A stretch of DNA of 64,000 bases, taken from the NCBI GenBank assembly GCA_963678445.1, contig OY782877.1, positions 1,302,001-1,366,000 on the forward strand. Reading direction: 5' to 3'. The notes below the pieces were generated by a model, which did no database searches, was not told the origin of the DNA, and saw nothing but the letters and a program-made list of their open reading frames with translations. Made by a program: the position numbers and the translations under genes. Shown here piece after piece: positions 8,935-18,700 of the stretch. The DNA is from G963678445 sp963678445. GTDB lineage: Bacteria > Hydrogenedentota > Hydrogenedentia > Hydrogenedentales > G963678445. The first letter of the stretch is position 1. Every line of letters starts with the position of its first letter.

Positions 8935-9759
8935 ATGCCAGAAAAAAACAAAGCAAGAAGTATTAAGCCATCTCATCAAAAAATATTATTTGGCATTTCT
9001 GGCAATCAATGTGCCCATCCTGATTGTCATCGTCTACTAATAATTGATGATGGTACTACAATCGTTGGAAAAATATGCCATATAGAAGCAGCATCCGAGG
9101 GGGGACCTCGGTACAACCATAATATGACCGACGATGAAAGAAGACACTTTAATAATCTGATTGTGCTTTGCGATGAACATCATTCTGTAATCGACAACCC
9201 AGAAAACGAAAAGGACTATCCTGTACCTCTTTTGAGAGAATGGAAGAAGCAACATGAGGATAAATATAAAAATGCTCGTCTTCGTGAAAACCCCAGACTA
9301 ATCATACAGGCAATCGATGCAATTTCAGCAATTAGTTTCGAAGAAGGAAGCGATGTTACACATGAAAAAACCACAGCTTTTGATATAGAACCTAAAATCA
9401 AACATAATGCAATCAAGCGCAATCGTGAAATTATAAAAGAGTACGGCCCGTACTATGCAAGAATAAACGCAATTTATGGAGAATTGGAAAATCAGGCTTC
9501 ATTTAAGAAAGAAAGACTTCTGCGTAATATTCGCCATATTTATCTACATATAAAAGGAAAGTTCATTAATGGCGCTGATAATGAAATCAAAATCATTCAA
9601 GAACACGCAGATGATATCTTTGATGAAGTTAGGGAGCGCTTAAACGAGCTGGTAGAAAGGCAGAGTTTAGACCATCCGGAAGATTTGTTTTTTGCCATTG
9701 ATATCATTATGGTTGATGCTTTTATGCGTTGTAAGATATTGGAGGAGCCACTATCATGA
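8935..9759 (+). CDS. HNH nuclease effector of an ABC-three-component system
   Basis: The 274-residue protein carries an N-terminal HNH (beta-beta-alpha metal) nuclease: C26 and C31 in NQCAHPDCHRLL, the core His in ICHIEAASEGGP (H49), and NNLIVLCDEHHSVID with N74, C79, H82 and H83. Residues 150 to 274 are helical (EIIKEYGPYYARINAIYGEL and LLRNIRHIYLHIKGKF) and fit the C-terminal adaptor domain that ABC-three-component effectors use to contact their partners. The start at 8935 has AAAGGTG nine bases upstream; a GTG at 8923 is possible but too close to that site. The stop overlaps the next gene by ATGA. Codon choice is much richer in A and T than in flanking genes, which suggests transfer. The predicted role is DNA cleavage during a phage or plasmid response. 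Confidence 0.85.
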   Translation: MPEKNKARSIKPSHQKILFGISGNQCAHPDCHRLLIIDDGTTIVGKICHIEAASEGGPRYNHNMTDDERRHFNNLIVLCDEHHSVIDNPENEKDYPVPLLREWKKQHEDKYKNARLRENPRLIIQAIDAISAISFEEGSDVTHEKTTAFDIEPKIKHNAIKRNREIIKEYGPYYARINAIYGELENQASFKKERLLRNIRHIYLHIKGKFINGADNEIKIIQEHADDIFDEVRERLNELVERQSLDHPEDLFFAIDIIMVDAFMRCKILEEPLS

Positions 9760-9986
9760 TCTTGGGACGCGATATTCATCCCGAAAAGAAAATCTATCAT
9801 ACCGGAGCGCTGGTTCTTGAGGCACTACGGGACTTCCCTGACGATCGGTCTTCATATTTTGAGCTTTATGCAAAGGTTAGGGAAAAACACGGCCTGTCGG
9901 TGAACGCATATACTTTGGCTTTAGATTGGCTTTATCTGCTGGGGGCGATTAAACACGCCAACGGAGAAGTAAAAAAATGTTCCTAA
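9756..9986 (+). CDS. middle component of the ABC-three-component system
   Basis: This 76-residue protein lies between the HNH effector and the ATPase and overlaps both (4 bases at its start, 10 at its end), so all three are translationally coupled. Its content, HTGALVLEALRDFP followed by LYAKVREKHGLSVNAYTLAL and DWLYLLGAIKHANGEV, is a compact helical or winged-helix fold typical of the small middle components that bridge ATPase and effector in these systems. The assignment depends on context as much as on sequence. It has no visible catalytic residues. Confidence 0.8.
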   Translation: MILGRDIHPEKKIYHTGALVLEALRDFPDDRSSYFELYAKVREKHGLSVNAYTLALDWLYLLGAIKHANGEVKKCS

Positions 9987-11677
9987 AAAATCTGCTCATC
10001 GAAAATCACGGAACAATTATTCGAAATATTGCCTTTCATAAAGGTATTAATTTGATTGTTGATGAAACCAGTACACGAAACAAACAGGAAAGTGGCAATA
10101 ATGTCGGAAAAACGACTGTTCTGCGGCTTATTGATTTCTGTTTAGGAGGAAAAGGGGAAAATATTTACACAGATCCTGAATTTAAAGATAAAGGCGCAAA
10201 TACCGCTATTGAAAAATTCTTAAAGGATAATAATGTTCTTGTTACCCTTGTACTGAAAGAAGATTTGGAAGTCGAGTCATCCCGTGAGATCACAATCAAA
10301 AGAAACTTTTTACCGCGCAAACAAAAGATACAAGAAATTAACGGGGAAACTTTCTCAAATGAGGAGTTTCCCAAAAAACTTAGTCGTTTAATTTTTAAAA
10401 TAAAACAGGATAAGCCTACTTTTCGACAACTCATTTCAAAGAATATTAGAGATGAGAAAAATAGATTGCAGCATACTTTAAAAGTTTTGCATCCGACAAC
10501 AAAGCAGGAAGAGTATGAGGCGCTTTTTTTCTTTTGGTTGGGAATAGAAGTAGATTCTTCTGAGAGAAAACAAAAATTACTCACTCAACTGAAATTAGAA
10601 GAGGGCTTATGCCAAAAGTTAGGAAAAGAGCGCAATCTAGCACAAATCAATCAAGCATTAATAGTTTTACAACGCAATATAGACGCGCTCGAACGAAAGC
10701 AAAATCGTTTTGCGATCAATGAAAACTTTGAAGAAGATTTAAAGCAACTCAATGCCGTAAAGAAAGAAATCAATAATCTAGCTGCCAGGAATAGCCAAAT
10801 TGAACTCAGAAAAGAACTAATAATGGAAAGTAAGGCTGAGTTAGAAAAGGAAATTTCCTATGTTGATGTAGAACAGATAGAGTTGCTATACAAAGAGGCT
10901 AAAGCCCTTATCCCAAACTTGCAAAAAACATTTGAGGATACACTTGCTTTTCACAACAAGATGTTGAGCAAGAAAAAAAGTTTTATTGAGCAGGAATTAC
11001 CAGAAATTGAACAACGATTGAAAACGAATAAGCGTGCGTTGACAGGATTTCTTGATACTGAAAAAGACCTTTCCCAAAAATTAAAAAAAGCTGGCGCCAT
11101 TGAATCGTTACAGGAAATCACTACAAACCTGAATATTGCATATGAACAGAAGGGGCGCTATGACGAACAAAAAAATCAATGGGAAAACTCGCTAAAACGA
11201 ATTGATGACTATCAAAACGAATTGAGAGAAATTAACGAGGGTATCCATTCTTTGGCTGACTTGATGGAAGAAAGGATTGTCAAATTCAATGAATACTTCT
11301 CGGATATTTCATCTAGATTATATGGAGAACAGTTTATCTTAAGTCCTGACAGGAATAATAAGGGTTACGAATTGAATATTAGCACAATCAGTGGAAACCC
11401 TGGCACTGGGAAAAAGAAAGGGGAAATTGTAGCCTTTGATCTTGCTTACATAAAATTTGCCGATGCATTGAATATTAAATGTTTACATTTTGTATTGCAT
11501 GACCAGATAGAAGCCGTTCATGATAACCAGATCTCAAATCTTTTAACAGAAATCATCAAAAAGGTTAACTGCCAATATGTTTTGCCGGTATTAAGAGATA
11601 AATTGCCTTCAGATATTGACGTTTCCTGTTTTGAAATTCTGTCTCTATCCCAATCTTCAAAACTTTTCAAGGTGTAG
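9977..11677 (+). CDS. SMC/RecN-like ATPase of the ABC-three-component system (DUF2326 type)
   Basis: The 566-residue ABC-type ATPase has Walker A GNNVGKTT at residues 40-47, a long coiled coil from about 190 to 430 (KKEINNLAARNSQIELRKEL and similar), and a C-terminal ATPase half. That half holds GTGKKKGEIVAFDLAYIKFA and LHFVLHDQIEAVHDNQ, the segments that resemble the signature and Walker B region of DUF2326 proteins. In the family this subunit senses an invasion cue and controls the effector. It is the last gene of the coupled three-gene operon. Its size and layout fit an ABC-3C ATPase. Lamassu was considered, but LmuA/LmuB-like partners are not seen. Confidence 0.85.
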   Translation: MFLKNLLIENHGTIIRNIAFHKGINLIVDETSTRNKQESGNNVGKTTVLRLIDFCLGGKGENIYTDPEFKDKGANTAIEKFLKDNNVLVTLVLKEDLEVESSREITIKRNFLPRKQKIQEINGETFSNEEFPKKLSRLIFKIKQDKPTFRQLISKNIRDEKNRLQHTLKVLHPTTKQEEYEALFFFWLGIEVDSSERKQKLLTQLKLEEGLCQKLGKERNLAQINQALIVLQRNIDALERKQNRFAINENFEEDLKQLNAVKKEINNLAARNSQIELRKELIMESKAELEKEISYVDVEQIELLYKEAKALIPNLQKTFEDTLAFHNKMLSKKKSFIEQELPEIEQRLKTNKRALTGFLDTEKDLSQKLKKAGAIESLQEITTNLNIAYEQKGRYDEQKNQWENSLKRIDDYQNELREINEGIHSLADLMEERIVKFNEYFSDISSRLYGEQFILSPDRNNKGYELNISTISGNPGTGKKKGEIVAFDLAYIKFADALNIKCLHFVLHDQIEAVHDNQISNLLTEIIKKVNCQYVLPVLRDKLPSDIDVSCFEILSLSQSSKLFKV

Positions 11678-12046
11678 CGCACAAATTTCGCTGAAAAACC
11701 TATCGCTGTTGCGAAAGCACTTTCCCTAACAAACAGATTGTACTTCGTAACGCCGTTACCTTCTAAACTTTACTTCGTATTTTTAGGCATTCGGCGGGGA
11801 GTTTTCTTATACTACCGTATGTGCCCCGTCTTCCATTTTCGGGAAGTTTTGGCGTTTGACGTAGTTGTCCTGTTTTTTGATTTTAGTACGAATACTTTAT
11901 TAAAATAAGGTTGTTGTGTAGAGAAGAGACTTGGCAGGGTTGGGAAAGGGAATTTTTGTTGCGGTTGCATCCTTACCGATTACTTCTCTCGCAGACGGAA
12001 TGTGCGTTCCGTTGAAAAACGGTTCCGTGTACCGATACCGGTAGCA
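11678..12046. other. gene-free right flank of the defence island
   Basis: The only structure noted here is a short inverted repeat, ACGGAA-TGTGCG-TTCCGT at 11995-12012, without a following T-run, just beyond the end of the DUF2058 gene. No attachment site, direct repeat matching the left flank, RNA gene or repeat copy is visible. Confidence 0.5.
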
Positions 12047-12613
12047 CTACCACATCAAATCGTCGGGGATAGGAAATTCGGCGTAAGGGTCGTCTTCGTC
12101 GGGGGATGCATCTACAGGTTCGGGTTCGTATTGCCATATGATTACTTCGGGGATACGATCACGAATCTTGGTGGCGGCAGCGTCGGGAACGAGGGTGTAG
12201 GCGTCGTCCCACAGGGCAATGGCTAATTCTCCCCTGCTAAGCTGTGCGTGTAAATCGGGGCTAACCAGAAGCTCTTTGACCCGACGTCCGTGGGTGAAAT
12301 GGTATACAACGCTTCCACGCACATTGGGAACTGTATTGGCTTGCACCAGGTCGCGCACTTGTGCACGCAATTCCTGAGCCTTTCGCGCTTCTTCGCGCTC
12401 GCGATTCCGTTGCCGATCGGCTTCGGCTTTTTCACGACGCTGTTCCTGGATACGCTCTTCGATCGCTTCGGGCGCGGCATCATTCCCTTTTTTTCCACGA
12501 CGCCGCTTCCGTTTTTTCGTCGCCTCTACACGTACTTCGTGGGCCTTTTCTTTGGCCTCTTTTTCACTGAGCACTCCACTTTTCAGTAGCTGTTCTTGTA
12601 GATTATTCAACAT
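12047..12613 (-). CDS. DUF2058 (YaiL-like) protein
   Basis: This 188-residue cytoplasmic protein matches DUF2058 along its length. It begins MLNNLQEQLLKSGVLSEKEA, has a highly charged helical middle (residues 25-90, rich in Lys, Arg and Glu), and ends in a small domain with GSVVYHFTHGRRVKELLVSP, QLSRGELAIALWDDAYTLVP and AATKIRDRIPEVII. The family is known mainly from gammaproteobacteria, and its role is unknown. A nucleic-acid-related role is sometimes suggested by the basic middle. The start has AGGAAG six bases upstream. It lies downstream of the giant Ig gene with its own promoter candidate. Confidence 0.9.
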   Translation of the reverse strand: MLNNLQEQLLKSGVLSEKEAKEKAHEVRVEATKKRKRRRGKKGNDAAPEAIEERIQEQRREKAEADRQRNREREEARKAQELRAQVRDLVQANTVPNVRGSVVYHFTHGRRVKELLVSPDLHAQLSRGELAIALWDDAYTLVPDAAATKIRDRIPEVIIWQYEPEPVDASPDEDDPYAEFPIPDDLMW

Positions 12614-12677
12614 TGCGTTCTTCCTGCGCAGATAATTTCTCTATATATATCGTGTGAATGGGAAACACCCTGAGCTT

Positions 12678-12707
12678 ATTATACACCGTAAGCGATATTA
12701 CGCTTAA
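12678..12707 (-). promoter_or_regulatory. candidate sigma70 promoter of the DUF2058 gene
   Basis: The minus strand has a perfect TATAAT (12678-12683) and TTAAGC (12702-12707) at 18-base spacing. The -35 is weak, three of six. The predicted leader is about 60 bases. The -35 overlaps the stop codon of the giant Ig gene. Confidence 0.4.
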
Positions 12708-15700
12708 CCTTGCTTTTTCTGTGTGCGACGCATTCCCAGGAGAAGGAGTAATACGGTGCACAGGCCCAACATAAGCGGCGCAAGCGCAGGCGCTTCGGCG
12801 TCGGTCTCCAGTACGGCGGGCAAGGTGGTCAGGGTAGAGAAATCGTCGGAAATCTCACAGGTATAGGTCCCCGCATCTTCTGAAACGATAGGGTAGAGGG
12901 TGTAAACGGATGCATCGGGACTATCCCAGCAATTGGCCTCGTCTTTTTTCCACTGGTAGTGCAGGGGACCACTTCCGCCTTCTACGTGCACTTCAAAGGT
13001 GTAGGCGAATTTGGGCGCAACACTACCTCCTTGTGGTTGTCGCACAATGCGCAGGGGCTGGTAGCGCACGTTTAGCACGGCTGTTGCGGAGTAAACGACA
13101 TCTTGATTCTCGTCGCTGATAATGCAACGGTAAGCACCCGCATCGCTGAGGGCTAACCGCGGAATGTACAGCTCGGGATCGTTTTGAACTTCGTAGATGG
13201 TCACACCGTCTTTTTGCCACTTATAGGTCATGTTTCCTACGCCATAGGCTTCCACGCGCAGGGTGTATGGAACGCCGGAAAGCATCGCAGCGGATTGGGG
13301 TTGTTCGTCGATATGCAAGTCTTCGCCTACAAACAGGTCGAACAACACACCGGCGTCGATCTCGGAAAGCGCGTCTTGCACTACGCATCGATATGCACCG
13401 CTGTCGGCTGTAGCTAATGCATTGAGCGTGAAGGAAGAGGTGCGTGCAACCACCGCGTCGTCGTGGTACCAGGTGTAGGACAGGGCGCCAACGCCACCGC
13501 TCACAGCAATCTGAATCTGCAGCGACTCGCCGGTGCGTTTGAGGATACGTTGGTAGGATGAGGTAACACGCATCGGCGCACCTACCTCTACACGCACGAT
13601 GTCGGAGTTGAGGGGAGTATCGGCGGCGTCGGTGATGACGCAATTGTATTCGCCGGTATAAACGGTCGTGAGATCTTCCAGCAGAATGGCGGGGCTGTAG
13701 GCATTTTGAATTCGTTGCCCGTCTTTATACCATGCATAGCTAAGCGGTTCTACACCACCGGCGACGATAACCTGGAGCTGATGGGAATCGCCAACATATT
13801 TTTGTGCGCCCTGGGGCTGCTCCTGAATCTGCATCGGAGAAGCGATCGACAGGGTAGCGCCGTCGCTCATAATGCTTCTGTTTTGATCGACCACCTGACA
13901 GGTATACTCGCCTTCATCAGTTGCTTGCACCGAGGTGATCGTGTAGGTTGGCTGATCGCCGCCCACTGGTCTGCCGTTGCGCCGCCAGAGATAATGCAGC
14001 GCACCACTTCCGCCACGGGCGGATATACTAAATACTTTTGATTCTCCCAGATAGGCGACGCCCCCCTGGGGTTGTTCGGTGATGGTCAGTGAGGCAAAGA
14101 CTTGCAGCACGGCGGATTGACTGGTGCGCTGGGTAGCACGGGCATCGCGCACAACGCAGGTATAAACGCCCTGATCCTCGGGGGCAAGATCGGTCAGCTC
14201 TAGCAGGCGCACGTTGCCGCCGCTGAGCGCTTCGCCGTCTTGACGCCATTGGTAGGTAACCGGAGGAATACCACCGCGGGTCTGAATCTCGAAAAGGTGG
14301 TCTTCGCCTATAGAATGATCGCCTGCGGCGGGTTGTAGTGTAATTTCTAACGGTTCCGCTATCTGCAGGGTGGCGGCGGCGGTTACTACGCTGTCCGTGC
14401 TGTCGGAAATACGGCATCGATATACACCGGCGTCTTCAACTAAAAGATTGGCTATTTGCAGCACCGAGTCGTCCTCGCCCACTACCACATCATCACGAGA
14501 CCATTCGTATTTCAATGTGCCGTAACCACCGGTCGCCTCCACACTGAGCAGAATGGTTTCGCCGGTATAGCGCATCGCGGACTGAGGTTGTTTGGTTATG
14601 AGCAGCCCACTGGTCACGGTGAGTGTGGCGGCGCGCGAGGCGGCCTCTTGTTCGCCCGCGGTCACCCAGCAACGGTATTGACCGCTATCGTCTTTGGTTA
14701 ATGCGGGTGTTGTATAGGTGGATTCCGTTGCACCGGTTATATTGATAAAACCTGCACCGAGGTTGCGCTGCCATTGATAAGTACGTTCGGAGGGCCCAGC
14801 GGCAAGCACGACGCGGAAGGTGTGTGCTGCCCCGATATATACTGCTGCATCTTGTGGCTCTTCGGAAAATGCAATCGGTTGCTCGGCTACTTGCAGGAAA
14901 ACTTCGTCGGAAAGTAACGCAGCACCGGCAGCATCTCGCACCCAGCAGGCGTATGTACCGGAATCGGTCTCGGCCAGTTCGTTTAGGGTATAGCTGGATT
15001 GTGTTGCGCCTTCAACAGCAACGCCCTCTTTGCGCCATTGGTATTCGACTTCTCCGATAGCGCCGTTTAATGCAATCTCAAAGGTATGGCTTTCGCCTAA
15101 GCCGCGGGAGGCGCCTTGTGGTTGCTGACTTATATACATGATGGTCAACAGCGCCTGTTCGGAGACGGCGACGTCGCCGCGCTCATCACGCACCTCGCAA
15201 TGGTAGGAGCCGCCGTCGTCAGCGCGCACCGTCTGGATGGTATAGCTTTCCTGGGTAGCGCCGGGAATGGCAAATCCATTGCGATACCAGCGGTAGGAGA
15301 GGGGGGGAATGCCGCCGATAATCTGGAAGGAGAAGGTATGCGTATCGCCAACGGCGAGGTGCGCACCTTCGGGATGCTTGTAGGCCGTCAAGGTGTCTGC
15401 CACGCTCAGGATCGCACTGTCACTTATCCGTTTGTCGGTATGATCGTCCGAAACTTCGCAGGAGTATACCCCGCTGTCGTCAGCGGTCATCTTTGTTAGC
15501 GTAAGGGTATCGCTATCCTCTGCTCCTAGAGAAACTCCGTTTTTACGCCAGTCGTAATGAAATGTTCCTGCGCCTCCCCGTGCTGTAATGGAGAAGGTGT
15601 GGCTGGCGTCGCGGTAGTATGAGCCACCTTCGGGTTGTCGCAAAATACTGATGCGATCGCATACCGTAAGTACGGCGGGTTCGGTGGTAACAACTACCTC

Positions 15701-18700
15701 GGATTCGTCTTCGATACGACATGTGTACGAACCCGTATGGGCTGTGGTCAGCGGGCCGAATTGATACAAGGGAGCCGTCGCCCCGGTCTCCGCTGTACCA
15801 TTCCACATCCATTGGTATTGTAACGTTCCGATGCCTCCGCTTACCTGCGCATAAAAACTGTGCATATCGCCCACGTAGGCATATGTGTCCTGCGGTTGTG
15901 CATCAATGGTCAACGTTTTCCCGACATTCAAGCGTGCTGTTTCGGAAAACGCCTGTTGCGTACCGTCGTCCGTCACAACGCACCGGTATTCTCCTGCATC
16001 GTTGATAGTGAGATCGGATAGATCCAGGTGGTTCTGATCGGGTGCTGACAAGGATTGTCCGTCTTTTTGCCAATCGTAATGCAACACGCCTAAACCACCA
16101 GAGGCGGTAATGGTAAAGCTGTGGCTTTCACCCACGTATCGTTGTATGGAAACGGGATGGGCGTCAATCTCAATGGGCGTCGCAACGATAATTTCCGCTG
16201 TCTGTGAAACAGCTACGGCGGTTGCGGCATCGTGAATTGTACACGCGTACTGTCCGGCATCCTCTTCCGTCAATTGCTCAAAAGTAATGGAGCGGCCTGT
16301 GATTTCGGGCAACACAACGCCATTTTTACGCCACGTATAGGTTAACGGGTAAAAGCCACCTGTCGTATCCAATTCCAGTACATGGCGACCGCCAATGTAT
16401 TGCGTGGTCGACAGCGGTTGCTGTGTAAAAGTGAGGGGGGCGGCTAAACGAATACTGACGGTTTCCGTGGAGCGCGTACCGGTTTCATCTGAAATCAGAC
16501 AGTTGTATGCCCCGGCATCCTCTTCCGTCAAACTTTCAAACGTGAGTGCGGGGGCGTCTTCCGCCTCCAAGCTAGCAAAGTTTTTTTGCCAGTTGTAGTG
16601 AATGTCGCCCAGCCCACCGGAGACTACCACTCGCATTTCGTACGATTCTCCGGTATAGGTATCAACACCCTGTGGCTGTTGGATAATGGTTACCGGCTCA
16701 AAAACCGTGATGTCGGCTTCCAGAGAAGGCAGTTCCGTACCTACCCCATCACGAACAACGCACAGGTACGTGCCGGAGTCAAAAAGCGCGAGTGCGCCAA
16801 AGTTGATGGAAGGCAGAGTATAACCGGGTAATGCAACGCTGTCCTTATACCATTGGTAGGTGACCGGCGCAAAACCTCCGGTGGCTTCTATCAAAAGTTT
16901 ATGTGCCTGTCCTGCTGCAAAAACGCCGCCCTGCGGTTGCGTCTCCAACACCAGGGCAGGGGCAATCTGCAGGTTCACGGCGGGGATATTAAAACTACCA
17001 GAGCCTTCATCATACACATGACAGGTATAGACACCAGCATCATAGGGGCTTACCTGGTTGAAGTTTAACACGTTGGACGGCGTGGTCATTAGCAATTGGT
17101 CATCTCTACTCCACTCAAAAAGCACCGTTCCCAGGCCACCCTGGATTTCCACCACCAACTCATGCGACTGCCCAATATAGGCATATGAGTTCAGGGGCGG
17201 TTGTACTAAAACAAGCTGTCCCGCCACTTCCAGGGTAACCGTATCAGACTGCAACACTGTTCCCTGGCCGTCTTCAAAGCGGCAAGCGTATTCGCCTGAC
17301 ATAGCTTCGGTCAGCACTCCCGGATCGTATGTCGCTGCTGTTGCTCCTTCGATAGCGACACCATCCACCGTCCACTGATACGTTATCGGTTCCACCCCAT
17401 TACTCACCCCGAAACTGAATAGATGCGCGTCCCCTGTGTACAGGCGGTTACCCTGTGGTTGTTGGATAATCGCAGGCGGCGCGCCTACATATAACATGGC
17501 GCTTTCCGAATCTACCTGCAACTCTCCTTCATCCGTCACGGTGCAGCTGTAGCTACCTGCGTCCGCAAGCTGCAAGCCGCTCAGAGTCAGGCTCGCCTGA
17601 CTGGGAGCTCCCAGACTAATGCCCTCTTTTTTCCAATCATATGAAAGCGTTCCTGTTCCGCCTTGTACATCAATGGTAAAGGTGTGGGAAGCGCCTACAT
17701 AGTAACTCCCCCCCTGTGGATGTTCGCGAATCTCACCCAACGCCAATACTCGTAACGTAGCTGCATCTGATGTGACGCACATCGTATGGGCATCGCAAAT
17801 CTGGCAGGTATATGCACCAGAGAAACCGGAAAGCGCGGTCGTCTCGTAAACCGGCGTCGTACGTCCCACCAGATTCAAATTATTCCATTTCCACTGATAG
17901 GTCAGCGGTGGATAGCCACCCTGCGCCGCCACTTCCATACGAAATGTTTCGCCGACATATAGATTATTGTCGCCCTCAGGCTGCGTCGTAATCACAATTG
18001 GGTCCTGCACATCGATCTGTGCGGTTTCCGACGTCACCGCTAAGCCCGCCACCAAGGTATCGGTTATTACACAATCGTAGGACCCCGCCATGGGTAGAGT
18101 GATCGGGTCTAATAGCAAACTTGCTGCGCTCTCTACGCCCAATGATAAACCGTTCTTGCGCCAATCAAAGGCATACGACCCACTACCCCCTTCCACCTCT
18201 ACCGTCAACGTATACGCATCACCGGTATACACGGCCGCCGCTTGCGGGTGGGACACAAAGTTTAGTGGTGGTGCCTGCACTGTCAATACAGCGCCATCCG
18301 ATGTAATCGCATCCGTTCCCCCATTCGAGGTGACGCGCACCGTATACCTCCCTGCGTCAGGCACCGTTATGGGGTCCAGCGTCCACTCCGGCGCATTGGG
18401 ACCGACCGCCTCCCCATCTCGCATCCAGGTATATTGGTAGGGCCCTGGGCCTTCACCCCCCTGCACCGCTACTGAGAAGGTATGTGTCTGTCCCGTCTGT
18501 TTCGTTGCCCCCTGCGGTTGGCGTGTAAACGACAAATCCGCAGCATAGACGGAAAGCTGCAGGGAAGGAGTGATCCGTTGGGTTACCCCGTCATTCACCA
18601 CGCAGTAATAATGGCCGCTGTCGGTCGTATTCAGGAAGCCAATCCCATATTCCGCCGTCGTCGCCTGCACTGTAAAGGTTGTCGTATCGCCCTTGCGCCA

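Noticed and set aside
9977..11677. Lamassu-type defence ATPase
   Set aside because: Lamassu partners are missing; the small middle gene and HNH protein with helical C-terminal domain fit ABC-three-component systems better.
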